Part shown: positions 35,456 to 44,967 of the stretch, one piece after another
Layout: each line of letters begins with the position of its first letter
Position numbering within the stretch: the stretch's first letter is position 1
DNA from: CAYPIE01 sp964410665
Lineage (GTDB): Bacteria; Planctomycetota; Planctomycetia; Gemmatales; Gemmataceae
Assembly (NCBI GenBank): GCA_964410665.1
Contig: CAYPIE010000024.1
Coordinates: forward strand, 1-64,000
Reading direction: 5' to 3'
DNA length: 64,000 nt
The notes under the pieces: model-generated
What the model saw: the letters and a program-made list of their open reading frames with translations, nothing else
Told to the model about the DNA's origin: nothing
The model's database searches: none
Program-made: the position numbers and the translations under genes

Positions 35456-38400
35456 ATGCCGATCCTGTTCGTTCCTGACCGCGATGCCTTACGTTTGGTG
35501 CTGGGCAGCGCGGTGCTCCCGACCACGTTAACTGCCCGCCCGGTTCGCGGTGGCATCGATGCCGCCAATCATTTGTGGCTTCAGGTGGAAACGCCCTTAG
35601 GTCGCGCTCAGCTGAGCGTGCTACAACGGTTTGGCATCCAGTCGCTTGGCTCGGCGGCTGTGGCTATCCAGCACCAATTTCCCTGCTGGCATGCATTACT
35701 ACCGTTACGGCCGCAAGCAACCGAGCATGCTCCCATCTCCGTGATCATCTTGGAGGTCCCTTGCGCAAACCTGCCCCAAGTGGTCCGTGACTTACAACGC
35801 TTCGGCCAAGCCGACGTCAGCCTTGGCTGGCCTGAGCTTGACGGCGAAACTGCCTTTGTGCGGGTCGAGCAGCCCCCCATGGTTGTCGTGGAGCGTCTGA
35901 GCGAGCCGCCGACCAACCTACGCTGCTACATCCCCCAGAGCCCGAGTATCTGGATCCGCCGCGGGTATTCCTACCCGATTGTGGAACAGATCCCGGTCCG
36001 TGCAGGGCAGTGTATCCGACTCGACCCGCCTGGCGAATGGACCGAACAGCCCTTACCGACGTTCCGGTCGCTCAACCTAAACATGCGGACGCTGCCCGCG
36101 GTCCTTCCCCGGCGGCATGACCGTTTTCCGCGGATGCAGGTCGACCAGCTGCTACGCTTCCAGCCCACCATGGCTCCGGCCGAGCCGACGTTCTGGATCC
36201 TGCCTGGCCCGGGCAAGCCGGCTTTACGTCGCCTAGTACAAACCCTGGATGAACGCTTTGTGCCGCGTTTGCGTTATGCGCTGGTTCAACAAGGCCGAAC
36301 GACCCGCCTCCTATTACACTGGCACGGTGGCAAAGATCGTCCCCCAGTGGTCATCCTGCCGGGAGCAGCGTTTGCTGCGGTTGACAAACTTGCCAACCTG
36401 TTCCTTCCCGTGCAGCAGCAACTTCATCCTCGGCTGCGTCGCGATGTCCTACGCGTTCTGCTGGCACCCGACCCCCAACTGCTTGTCTGGCTGGAAGTAA
36501 AGGAGCCAGGCCGATTTCTTCGCTCGACGGTTCCGCTCAAAGCCTTTCGCCCGCTTGTGGAAATCGTCCGCTTTAGCGTTCCACCGCGACGCGAGCACTA
36601 CAGCCGCATGCCCGCTTTTGGACCGTTTGGTTTGCTGCCGTATGTTGCGCGGCCGGAACCCAGCCATGCTGAGCCAACTCCCGGGTCTACGAGCGTTCGC
36701 GACGGGTCACCTGAAGTCCCCGGGCCCACGCGGGACCGTCGTTCGCTGGCTGCCTCGGTTTGGCTTCGTCTAGGCGCGCTGCTGGCTTGGCGACCCCGCT
36801 GGAAACGGAAGGTACCAACCGAGCCCGCTCCGGTCTCGGAGGCTCCGATGATTCCGGTCGTGGCCCTGAGCCCACCCAAGGCCTCGTCGCGTGAGATTTA
36901 CCAGCAGCCCGCCGAGTGGCAGGCACGCAAGCGCGAACTCGAAGAACAGATACTCGCTTCGCTGGGTCGGCTCACGGCTGAGCAGCGGGTCGAAATTTGG
37001 CCCGAGCTGGCCGGGCTGTACGCCCGGACCCAGAATTACTCGGATGCCGCGCTATGTTGGCTGAACGCCCTGTGGGAAGAGCCCACGCCATCCTCCATGT
37101 GGGCCTGGGGCTGGCTCCGCGCGGAAGCCCGGTCACTCCGCGGCACGCACCTCGAGAGTGAACTGGTTCGCCTTGCCGAACAGTCTCAGCCAATCCCCTT
37201 GGACATCTGGCTGGGGGCTGCGGCCACGCCCGGCCATGTCCGCAGCTTGGCAGCCTACCTTGTCTGGTCCAGCCGAGAAAGCTGCGATATCCCAGGCCTG
37301 ACCGACCAACTCGGAACGCTGCAGGCCTATCTGGATCGCCACGAGGAATGGCTGCCCCATCGCGCTGCCTGGCTGGTTCGCCTCAGTCTGGCCCGTCTGA
37401 CGCGGGGAGATGTTCTGGGGTTGGCGCGTACGCGGGATCGCCTGACCCGGCGGATGCATGAGCTCGGGCTCAGTCTGGAATTGGATTTGCCATCGTTTCT
37501 TCGCTTCGACCGCAAGGGTTCCAGTGAGCGCTTTCAGCAAGTGCGGGACTGGATCGGTCGCATCCGGGAACTGATGCGACGCTGGCTTCGCGAAATCAGT
37601 AACGGCGGTCGGCTGGCCCAGTTCGCCAATGCCCCGGTGCGTGAAGATACCGATACGCAAAGTATGACCCGCTTAAAAGGCTTCGGACTCACGGGCGAGG
37701 CCACCTTCACACCGGCCTATGCGGACCTGATCCTGGCGTGGACACTAGCACGGCTTGGCGAACATCAGACCAGCAATGATTGGCTCGAACGAGCAACCCG
37801 GATTCTCGATAATGGCGATCCTGTCCATGCCTTCCTGTCCCGGGCCTTTCAGGAGCGCATCCAGCAAGTCCGAGAAGGCAAGCCCGGACGCGGCCCCCTG
37901 TCGGCAGAGTTGCGCCGTTTCCACGACAGCTTGCCAGACACGGCAGTATACTTGATCGATCTGTTTCTCAGTGTTTCGCGCATCCTCGAGCCCAGTCTGC
38001 GACGCAACCCGTATCGGGCCGCCATCCTTCGCCATTGCACCAGTTGCAGCGAACGCGAACGCATGTTGTATACCTTGCCCGACCTGGAAGATCCCCGGTT
38101 GCTCAACGAGCGCGCACGACATCTGCTCGAAAGCATCCCGCGGCAGCCAACCACCAATCTCCCCGACGACAGGGTGCTGCGGCCGATCTTGGAAGCGCTG
38201 TTACCGTTGGGCAGCCTGCTGGAGGATGATCTGCAAGAGCGGATCCTCCAGCACACCACGGAACTGCTCGAACCCCTGGCCGCCGCCGATCCCTTAGCGG
38301 TCCTCCCTCTGGTCGAGCATGGGCTGTTTTTGGCGGCCACGGTCATCCGCCCCACCAGCTTCCGGCACTTGATCGAGGGTTTGTTGGCCTTTCTCGAACA

Positions 38401-38998
38401 CCGCCTGGATGTGCCCATGAGCGGCCTCGATGGGGTGGTTGCCGAGGGTCTACGTGGGCTACGTCGTCTAGGTTTGACCGCTGAGATGGAAGCGTTGCTG
38501 TCGCGATTTGAGGCTTGGTTGAGCCATGCCGCAAAGAATGGCGGTGGAGTGACCGCTGCCGAAGAGCAACGGGTTCGGTTGCGACTGGCCGGTGGCTGGT
38601 TGTTTCTTGGTCGCGATAGCCGTGCCATGGTCGTGCTCGATCAAGCGCGGGATGCGCTTCTGTACACGCGAGCGGGCTCGTTAGAAGAACAGTCCGACCT
38701 TGCCCTCGCCTATGCGAGCACCCTGGGAGCGGCAGGGCTTCGCGTGGCTCTGGGACGTCTCGAAGAACTATTCCAGCGTTACTACGACATCCTCATCACG
38801 AAACGCATCAACTCGCACTTTATGCTCCGCCCACTGCAACTCATCGAGACCATGATGTGGGGCATTGTCGACGAAGAGTTTACCCTTGACCCACGCATCC
38901 GCAGCTGGCTGGATGCCGAGGAATTCCTGATCCGTCAGCGGATCGACCGCGACCTCCGCGGCTTCCTGGCCGAACAGGGCAGCGAAGCCCAGTGCTGA
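35456..38998 (+). CDS. giant uncharacterised protein B (1180 aa), paralogue of protein A
   Basis: The layout copies protein A. It starts MPILFVPDRDALRLVLGSAV, carries the signature KLANLFLPVQQQLHPRLRRD with VVWL-like LLVWLEV, has a disordered Pro/Ser/Arg-rich linker at about 400-480, and ends in a helical half with AALCWLNALWEE. The C-termini also match (LDAEEFLIRQRIDRDLRGFL against LDDDEFLVRRRIHRDIKSVL). Overall identity looks low, so the duplication is old. A Trp/Arg-rich segment in the linker (LRLGALLAWRPRWKRK) is weakly hydrophobic but too short and charged to call a membrane helix. The start at 35456 was chosen by this alignment. Function unknown. Confidence 0.8.
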   Translation: MPILFVPDRDALRLVLGSAVLPTTLTARPVRGGIDAANHLWLQVETPLGRAQLSVLQRFGIQSLGSAAVAIQHQFPCWHALLPLRPQATEHAPISVIILEVPCANLPQVVRDLQRFGQADVSLGWPELDGETAFVRVEQPPMVVVERLSEPPTNLRCYIPQSPSIWIRRGYSYPIVEQIPVRAGQCIRLDPPGEWTEQPLPTFRSLNLNMRTLPAVLPRRHDRFPRMQVDQLLRFQPTMAPAEPTFWILPGPGKPALRRLVQTLDERFVPRLRYALVQQGRTTRLLLHWHGGKDRPPVVILPGAAFAAVDKLANLFLPVQQQLHPRLRRDVLRVLLAPDPQLLVWLEVKEPGRFLRSTVPLKAFRPLVEIVRFSVPPRREHYSRMPAFGPFGLLPYVARPEPSHAEPTPGSTSVRDGSPEVPGPTRDRRSLAASVWLRLGALLAWRPRWKRKVPTEPAPVSEAPMIPVVALSPPKASSREIYQQPAEWQARKRELEEQILASLGRLTAEQRVEIWPELAGLYARTQNYSDAALCWLNALWEEPTPSSMWAWGWLRAEARSLRGTHLESELVRLAEQSQPIPLDIWLGAAATPGHVRSLAAYLVWSSRESCDIPGLTDQLGTLQAYLDRHEEWLPHRAAWLVRLSLARLTRGDVLGLARTRDRLTRRMHELGLSLELDLPSFLRFDRKGSSERFQQVRDWIGRIRELMRRWLREISNGGRLAQFANAPVREDTDTQSMTRLKGFGLTGEATFTPAYADLILAWTLARLGEHQTSNDWLERATRILDNGDPVHAFLSRAFQERIQQVREGKPGRGPLSAELRRFHDSLPDTAVYLIDLFLSVSRILEPSLRRNPYRAAILRHCTSCSERERMLYTLPDLEDPRLLNERARHLLESIPRQPTTNLPDDRVLRPILEALLPLGSLLEDDLQERILQHTTELLEPLAAADPLAVLPLVEHGLFLAATVIRPTSFRHLIEGLLAFLEHRLDVPMSGLDGVVAEGLRGLRRLGLTAEMEALLSRFEAWLSHAAKNGGGVTAAEEQRVRLRLAGGWLFLGRDSRAMVVLDQARDALLYTRAGSLEEQSDLALAYASTLGAAGLRVALGRLEELFQRYYDILITKRINSHFMLRPLQLIETMMWGIVDEEFTLDPRIRSWLDAEEFLIRQRIDRDLRGFLAEQGSEAQC

Positions 38999-39126
38999 GG
39001 CCGCCTCGAATACGACTCTGATACAATACCGTTGGGGTTGCCCGGGCCTGGGCCCTGGTTGCATCCCTCGCCTCGCTGGCAAGATGGGGTCTTCTGCTAT
39101 TCCATAGCAACACAGGTCGTCCGCGC

Positions 39127-40110
39127 GTGGACACGGAACAACTTCAAAAGTGGTTGCATCTCCCTCCTGGCACATGGCCACCGGATCACTATACCTTGCT
39201 CGGATTAAGTCTCGGGCAGGGCGATGCCGATGAAATCGAGTTACGCGGCCTGGAACGGATGGATCGACTCCGGCATTATCAGATTCGTCATCCCGAGCTG
39301 GTTACCGAAGGGATGAATCGACTGGCCCATGCCATGGTCTGCCTGACCGAGTCGGAGAGTCGCCGCGTTTACGATACCCAGCTAGGCATCACCCCTCCCC
39401 AGGTGGCGGTGGAGGCTGCGTCGGCTGAGCCGGAAGCAGCTCGTCCGCCGAGCAGCGAGCCGGTCATCATCCCAGAATTGGTCGAGCCCAGTCCCACGGT
39501 GGAGGAGCCCCCGACAGAGCACCCCGAGGCCGACCAGACTGAGGCTTCTGTGCAAGCCAACCTTGACCTTCCTTCCCCAGAGATCACCGCTGCCCAAGCC
39601 CGTCTGCAAGCCCGACGGTTTCTATATCAGCAGTTGGTCCAGTGGCGTGCCATCCTACGTGTCTGGAACCGCCTGGCCCCCTATCTAAGTGACCCAAGCC
39701 ATCCGTTGCGTCGCCGCCCCGATGCCCTAGCACTAGCTCGGGCCTTACAAGACCTTGCCGAGGCATTGCCCGAAGTCGAACCTCCGTTTGGCCACCCGGG
39801 AACCCCGGGCGGCTTGATTGTCGGTCTCAGCCGACAAACGTTGTTGGCTCAGACCTTTCGGGAACTCCTGCTCAGCCAGCGTCAAGCGTTAGCCCAAGAT
39901 TGGGAGGCAGGTCGCCGGCTGCTGCGTCAACAGGCCAAAACCCTGCGTCAGCAGGTCCGGGCGAGCCGGCAACAATCTTGGGTTCGACGCGTTCTCCTGC
40001 CAATCTATCGGGAACTGTGGAAACACCCCGAATGGGTGTTGATGGTCTTGGGGATTTGGGCCCTTGGAGTCTCCGTAGTTCGCAGCCTGAGCGAAGGAAG
40101 CAGTCGATGA
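39127..40110 (+). CDS. degenerate J-domain membrane protein
   Basis: The 327-aa protein has an N-terminal J-domain-like region (about 18-90): DHYTLLGLSLGQGDADEIEL, then RHPELVTEGMNRLAHAMVCL and ESRRVYD. The Hsp70-activating HPD tripeptide reads HPE, so co-chaperone activity is doubtful. A Pro/Glu-rich linker (95-150), a helical region (155-300) and one transmembrane helix near the C-terminus (WVLMVLGIWALGVSVV) follow. The start is GTG. Its stop overlaps the histidine kinase start (ATGA), so the two are translated together and may form one membrane signalling unit. Such J-like regions are frequent in planctomycete signalling proteins. Confidence 0.75.
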   Translation: MDTEQLQKWLHLPPGTWPPDHYTLLGLSLGQGDADEIELRGLERMDRLRHYQIRHPELVTEGMNRLAHAMVCLTESESRRVYDTQLGITPPQVAVEAASAEPEAARPPSSEPVIIPELVEPSPTVEEPPTEHPEADQTEASVQANLDLPSPEITAAQARLQARRFLYQQLVQWRAILRVWNRLAPYLSDPSHPLRRRPDALALARALQDLAEALPEVEPPFGHPGTPGGLIVGLSRQTLLAQTFRELLLSQRQALAQDWEAGRRLLRQQAKTLRQQVRASRQQSWVRRVLLPIYRELWKHPEWVLMVLGIWALGVSVVRSLSEGSSR

Positions 40111-41753
40111 GTTCTCCGCCTCGTCCGACCCCACGGCTGGAGTCTTTGGGGCGAATGTTTGTGGTGCTCTCGCCACTGCTGCTGGTGGGTCTGGCTCTGG
40201 TCGCTGTGCTGCTGTATGTGCTTTACGCTTGGACGGAGGTGGTCGAGCAAGGTGACCAAGCGAATTTGCGTGAATGGCTGAATGAATCACGAATCCACCG
40301 AAAGACCCTGCCGCAACTTGCCGAGGAGTTTTTGGCCTTGCAGGCCGATCCTGCGGCGGGGAGTACGACCGGGGAACTTGCTCGAGTAAAAGCACGCGAG
40401 ATTGAAGCCCAACTCCTTGCCCTGGCCGAGCCGACCCGGATCTATCCCGATCAATTGCCACTGTTTCCGCATATTTATCAGATTCAGATTCGCTGTTATC
40501 CGGAGGGGTTCCAAGCGGACCGCGAACCGATTCTGTTGGAATGGGAGTCGGGCCTCCCCCGCCCCCAACCGCAGATGCACAGCCAGGTCCGGGCCCTGGA
40601 GTATCCCTTGCTTGGAGAGGACGATCCGCGGGCCTGGGTCCGTTGTGAATATCGACTGCATGTCTTCAGTCGGCTCGAGGAAGCCGAACAGACCTCGCGG
40701 CGGTTATCGTGGATTTTCGGCGGGATTCTATTCGTTGCCACCCTGCTCGCTGGCTTTGGCGTGTATCGCTTGCTGGTCCGCGAGCTGCGCGTGGCCACCG
40801 AACTGGAGCACAGCCAGCGTACAGCGCTAGAAGCCGATCTCCAACTCAATGAAACCAATCGCGAACTATTGCGTCAGCAACTCGCCGCCGAGCAAGCTCG
40901 GGCTCGGGCCAGCGAAGCGGAACGGGCCACCTTGGAATTAAAATCGCGTTTGTATGCTTCGATTGGAATCCTCGCGGGCTCTTACGCGCACAACATCAAA
41001 AACTTACTGGTTCGACCCAGCGACCTGCTCAATCGCTGCCTGCACGAAACCAACCTGTCTCCGGATCATACCCACCGTTTGACTGAAGTGCGTGACACCC
41101 TGGGCACGGTCACCGAACGATTACAGCAGATCTTGCGGACGGTGAATCGCGATCCCCAGGTGCGCCAATGGAGTTCATTCGACCTCAACCAACTCTTACG
41201 CGAGTTGCTGACCACCTGGAAAGAGATGGCGCAAGAGAAATGGCAGCTCACCATCACGCTGGATTTGTGCCCCGGGCCACTCTTGATCGCGGGGGACCGT
41301 TCACACCTGCTGCAAGCCATCGAGAATCTGCTGTTTAATGCTCGGGATGCGACCTTTGAAATGCGCAATTATCAGCGCGAGCAGGCGCGGCAACGGGGGC
41401 AGGACAACTCGGCCGAGCGTCGCAAAGCGTTGATCGCCGCGGCCCAATGGCAGGGTCATGTGGATTTGCGCACGGTTATCCAAAACGAACACGCGATTTT
41501 GGAAGTCCGCGACAATGGCATTGGTATGGCGGCCGAAGTGCGAGCACGCTGTCTGGACAGTCATTTTAGTACCAAACGCGACAATGCGCTGTATGAAGGC
41601 TATGTTGCCGGCATGGGACTCGGCCTGTCGTTTGTGGCGGCAATCTTAGAACAGCACCATGCCGAGTTAGCGATTGACACCGCCCCCCAAGCCGGGGCAA
41701 CCTTCCGGCTACGCTTTCCCCTTGGCTCGGTGGTCCAGGAGGCCCAGGAATGA
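40107..41753 (+). CDS. membrane sensor histidine kinase
   Basis: The 548-aa kinase has two transmembrane segments (about 18-42 and 205-227) enclosing a ~160-residue extracytoplasmic sensor region without a recognised domain. A coiled coil follows. The phospho-acceptor region contains SYAHNIKNLL with H295, of the HisKA_2/7TM-like kind rather than classical HisKA. The ATP-binding domain has the N box ENLLFNARDA, G1 DNGIGM and G2 GMGLGLSF. No response regulator gene is present anywhere near, so the partner is elsewhere or is one of the cluster proteins. The gene overlaps both neighbours by four bases (ATGA), tying it to the J-like protein and the LOG protein. Confidence 0.85.
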   Translation: MSSPPRPTPRLESLGRMFVVLSPLLLVGLALVAVLLYVLYAWTEVVEQGDQANLREWLNESRIHRKTLPQLAEEFLALQADPAAGSTTGELARVKAREIEAQLLALAEPTRIYPDQLPLFPHIYQIQIRCYPEGFQADREPILLEWESGLPRPQPQMHSQVRALEYPLLGEDDPRAWVRCEYRLHVFSRLEEAEQTSRRLSWIFGGILFVATLLAGFGVYRLLVRELRVATELEHSQRTALEADLQLNETNRELLRQQLAAEQARARASEAERATLELKSRLYASIGILAGSYAHNIKNLLVRPSDLLNRCLHETNLSPDHTHRLTEVRDTLGTVTERLQQILRTVNRDPQVRQWSSFDLNQLLRELLTTWKEMAQEKWQLTITLDLCPGPLLIAGDRSHLLQAIENLLFNARDATFEMRNYQREQARQRGQDNSAERRKALIAAAQWQGHVDLRTVIQNEHAILEVRDNGIGMAAEVRARCLDSHFSTKRDNALYEGYVAGMGLGLSFVAAILEQHHAELAIDTAPQAGATFRLRFPLGSVVQEAQE

Positions 41754-42346
41754 GTTCGCTACGTCGGGTGTGCGTTTTTTGTGGCTCGCGGCCTGGCAAG
41801 CGGGCAATCCATGCCCAAACGGCCCGTGCTCTAGGGCATGCCGTTGCCCAGCGCGGCTGGGAACTGATCTATGGCGGCGGAGCCGTAGGGCTCATGGGAG
41901 TAGTCGCCACCGCGGTGCTGGAAGCCGGTGGACGGGTAACCGGAGTAATCCCCACCGGTCTGGCCCGCCGCGAGATCGAAATGACCAGCATCACTGAGCT
42001 GATTCATGTCGAGACGATGCATCAACGCAAAGCCCTGATGGCCGAGCGTGCCGACGCTTTTGTCGCGCTGCCCGGCGGCTTTGGGACCTGTGATGAGCTG
42101 TTTGAGATCCTTACCTGGGCACAACTGGGCCTGCACAACAAGCCGATTGGACTACTCAACGTGGCTGGTTTTTTTGATCCCTTATTGACCTGGCTGGATC
42201 AAATGATCAGCGAAGACTTCCTGCGTGCCTCACATCGTCGCTTGGTGCATGTGGCAACGACCATCCCCGCCTTACTGGATTATCTCGCCCGTGCTCAGCA
42301 TCCGCCCATGGTCGAGCCCTGGGATCGCGAACCGGTGGATCCTTGA
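41750..42346 (+). CDS. LOG-family (TIGR00730) nucleoside monophosphate phosphoribohydrolase
   Basis: The 198-aa protein belongs to the lysine-decarboxylase-like LOG family, which releases the free base from nucleoside 5'-monophosphates; in plants and some bacteria the substrate is a cytokinin ribotide. Family motifs are the start VCVFCGSRPGKR, GGGAVGLMG (42-50) and the signature PGGFGTCDELFE from residue 108. It overlaps the histidine kinase by four bases, so it is part of this operon. A nucleotide-handling enzyme here may supply or destroy a signal, but the family is also a common stand-alone gene. Confidence 0.88.
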   Translation: MSSLRRVCVFCGSRPGKRAIHAQTARALGHAVAQRGWELIYGGGAVGLMGVVATAVLEAGGRVTGVIPTGLARREIEMTSITELIHVETMHQRKALMAERADAFVALPGGFGTCDELFEILTWAQLGLHNKPIGLLNVAGFFDPLLTWLDQMISEDFLRASHRRLVHVATTIPALLDYLARAQHPPMVEPWDREPVDP

Positions 42347-42483
42347 GCCCTCTCCCGTGCAATAAGATCCATTGTTGAGCGAACGCACCCAATTTTTTGC
42401 GTCCCGCGGCAATCGTGTCCTATCTTTGCAAGAGCGAAGTCCTTCCCGTGGATTGAGATTACGGGATCATCAGGAGAGGATTC

Positions 42484-43449
42484 ATGTTCGCCGGTTTCTC
42501 ACATTGGCTGCGGACCGATGCGGAACCCCTTCCCGGCTATCGGTTGCGAGATCGACGTGGTACCGGCGGGTTCGGCGAAGTCTGGGAAGCGGTCAACCCA
42601 CAAGGCCAACCAATCGCCCTCAAATTCATGGCCCTGGAGCAGCAAGGCAAATCACGCGGCACCGCCAAGGAAATCCGAGCCATCCAGAACATTCAAAAGC
42701 TCTACCACCCCAACATTACCTATATTCACGCAGTCTGGTCGATCCATGACGCGATTGTGATCGCCATGGACCTGGCCGATCGAAGCCTGCAAGATCTCCT
42801 CCTCGATTACAAAGCCCAAGGCCAAGAAGGCTTGCCGCTCGATGAGCTACTTGGCTACATGGCCCAAGCCGCCGAAGTACTAGACTTTCTGAATCATCGT
42901 CAACATCCCATCGATGGCCGCCTGGTCAGCGTTCAGCACTGTGATGTCAAGCCAAGTAACTTTCTGCTCTTTGGCAGTACCTTACGCATCGCAGACTTTG
43001 GCTTGTCCAAGGTGCTCACGACGCCTCGCCGGGAGATCCACCCTTCAGGCACGATCTGCTACAGTCCTCCAGAAGTCTACAAACATACATTGACCGAGCG
43101 GAGCGACCAGTATGCGCTAGCGGTGACCTACTGCGTACTCCGCACCGGCCAGGCCCCGTTTACCTATCTGCCACCAAGCTTTAGTGAAGCGGTCATGCTG
43201 CCACAGGTGGATCTTCGTCTGTTAACCGATGACGAACAACGGGTTATCGAACGTAGCATGGCCCTGGCACCAGGAGATCGTTGGCCCAATTGTGTCACCT
43301 TGGTCCAGGAACTGGCTGCGAGTTTGGGTCGCCCCCGCTTCAACCCAACCCCCCGAAAAAACTCGGGGCGCCTCGGGAATGGCTCCATTCATGGCTCCAT
43401 GAACGGGTTTATGCCCACCACCGGTTCGCTCCATGGCCAGAACCGCTGA
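42484..43449 (+). CDS. Ser/Thr protein kinase
   Basis: The 321-aa cytoplasmic Hanks-type kinase has G-loop RGTGGFGEVW (25-34), catalytic Lys K47, the loop HCDVKPSN with D154 (HCD instead of HRD), DFG at D171 and SPPE in place of APE. All essential residues are present. It ends in a short Gly/Ser/His/Met-rich tail (LGNGSIHGSMNGFMPTTGSL) with no sensor or membrane segment. AGGAGAGG precedes the ATG. It lies 137 bases after the LOG gene; whether it belongs to the same operon is open, since the gap is large enough for a promoter. Confidence 0.88.
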   Translation: MFAGFSHWLRTDAEPLPGYRLRDRRGTGGFGEVWEAVNPQGQPIALKFMALEQQGKSRGTAKEIRAIQNIQKLYHPNITYIHAVWSIHDAIVIAMDLADRSLQDLLLDYKAQGQEGLPLDELLGYMAQAAEVLDFLNHRQHPIDGRLVSVQHCDVKPSNFLLFGSTLRIADFGLSKVLTTPRREIHPSGTICYSPPEVYKHTLTERSDQYALAVTYCVLRTGQAPFTYLPPSFSEAVMLPQVDLRLLTDDEQRVIERSMALAPGDRWPNCVTLVQELAASLGRPRFNPTPRKNSGRLGNGSIHGSMNGFMPTTGSLHGQNR

Positions 43450-43478
43450 AACACCTCAAATCTCTCAAGGCACTCGCC

Positions 43479-43883
43479 CTATTCGCGGCTCCCGAACGGT
43501 CGTGGCATCGGCGTGAACAAGGGGTAGAAGTAACGAAAATACCCCAGCACCAGCAAAATGTACAGCACGGGCAGGACAGTCATTATGATGCGATCCTGGC
43601 CGAGAACAGCCTGAAACATAGTAATGTTCACCACTACCGGTCCAAGGAGCACTAAACCCAGCGGAGCCATGAACCCAGTCAGCACCAGAATGCCGCCGAC
43701 AATTTCAGTTCCTTTGATCAGATCCCACATGTAGCCTGTTTCTGCCAGCGCAGCGCCAAATTTCTGGGCAGGTTCGGGCAATTCGGGTTCCGGCAAAGGA
43801 AGGAAGTCGAGATAGTGGTGTAAGCCAAACACCACAAAGATTCCCCCGAACAGCACACGTAGCACTAGCATCAGCCATTTCAT
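43479..43883 (-). CDS. DoxX family membrane protein
   Basis: The 134-aa protein has four hydrophobic segments (first MKWLMLVLRVLFGGIFVVFG; last VLPVLYILLVLGYFRYFYPL) and the DoxX-like element IKGTEIVGGILVLTGFMAPL. DoxX proteins are small inner-membrane proteins linked to redox and thiol stress. GGAGGAA stands six bases before the ATG. It is convergent with the Ser/Thr kinase gene, 29 bases away. Confidence 0.8.
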   Translation of the reverse strand: MKWLMLVLRVLFGGIFVVFGLHHYLDFLPLPEPELPEPAQKFGAALAETGYMWDLIKGTEIVGGILVLTGFMAPLGLVLLGPVVVNITMFQAVLGQDRIIMTVLPVLYILLVLGYFRYFYPLFTPMPRPFGSRE

Positions 43884-44076
43884 GGGGTCTTCCTCCGAAC
43901 CAAACCTTTCGACTCCTCGCGACGGTCATTGCTAGGCTCGTTCTATGGCCTCAGCCAATCTTGAGCAATACGCACCAGCCTGGCCGAATTGCCACCCATC
44001 AACCCAAAATCCTAGAATGAGCGTGTTCGAGTCATGCCCTGTAGACAGTGCTGTTCCCCTGGAAGTGAGGCTTCTT

Positions 44077-44967
44077 ATGAAACGATGGTTGCTCGGCGGT
44101 CTCGGCTGGTTGATGATCATGACGCCACTGACGCGGGCAGACGATGCCCCCCGAATCGTGGCAGTGGAAAAGGATGTTGTTTACGGCACGATTGACGGGA
44201 AACAGCTCAAGCTCGATTTGGCCCGGCCCAAGCAAAGCGACGGTCCCCTTCCCACTCTGATCTGTATCCATGGCGGCGCCTGGCAAAGTGGTGACCGCAG
44301 TCAGCTGTCAAGGCGCAGTCCGTTTTTCAATAACCAAAGCTTCATCGAACGGCTCGCTGCCCAGGGTTTTCTCGCTGCCAGTGTGAGCTATCGCCTTTCG
44401 GGTGAGGCCAAATGGCCCGCTCAGATCGTCGATTGTAAGACCGCGGTCCGCTTCCTCCGCGCACATGCCAATCGCTTCAACCTGAATACGAAAAAATTCG
44501 GGGCGGTCGGCTTCTCCGCAGGGGGACATCTGGCCATGCTGCTTGGCCTCATGAATGGCCAAGACGGCTTGGAGGGAGAACTCTATCCCGAGCACGCCTC
44601 CCGGGTGCAGGCGGTGGTCAACTTCTTTGGCCCCTGCGATCTGGCCGATTACGGGAAGCGCGATCCACAAAGTCGCGTTTTCTTACGACTCTTCGGCAAA
44701 TCTTATACTCAAGCTCCCGAGCTCTGGGAAACAGCCTCTCCCTTGTGTTATGCCCGGAAGGATGCCGCCCCGGTGTTGTTCCTGCATGGGACCAAGGATC
44801 AACTCGTCCCCATCAACCAGTCTCGAACTATGGATAAAAAATTGCGCGAGCTCGGCGTTGAAAGCAAGCTGATCGAGTTGAAAGGCGAAAACCATGGGTG
44901 GGTAGGTAAACCGGCGGAGCGAACCTTGCAGCAAACGATCGCGTTCTTCGCGGAGAAGCTCAAGTGA
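44077..44967 (+). CDS. secreted alpha/beta hydrolase (carboxylesterase type)
   Basis: The 296-aa protein starts at an ATG at 44077 with a signal peptide (MKRWLLGGLGWLMIMTPLTRA) and should be exported. It has the oxyanion-hole HGGAW, the nucleophile S147 in GFSAGG, an Asp in HGTKDQLVP and a His in GENHGW, matching hormone-sensitive-lipase/BD-FAE-like esterases. The substrate is unknown. The upstream part of the open frame (from 43945) lacks a signal peptide and is not used. Confidence 0.88.
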   Translation: MKRWLLGGLGWLMIMTPLTRADDAPRIVAVEKDVVYGTIDGKQLKLDLARPKQSDGPLPTLICIHGGAWQSGDRSQLSRRSPFFNNQSFIERLAAQGFLAASVSYRLSGEAKWPAQIVDCKTAVRFLRAHANRFNLNTKKFGAVGFSAGGHLAMLLGLMNGQDGLEGELYPEHASRVQAVVNFFGPCDLADYGKRDPQSRVFLRLFGKSYTQAPELWETASPLCYARKDAAPVLFLHGTKDQLVPINQSRTMDKKLRELGVESKLIELKGENHGWVGKPAERTLQQTIAFFAEKLK

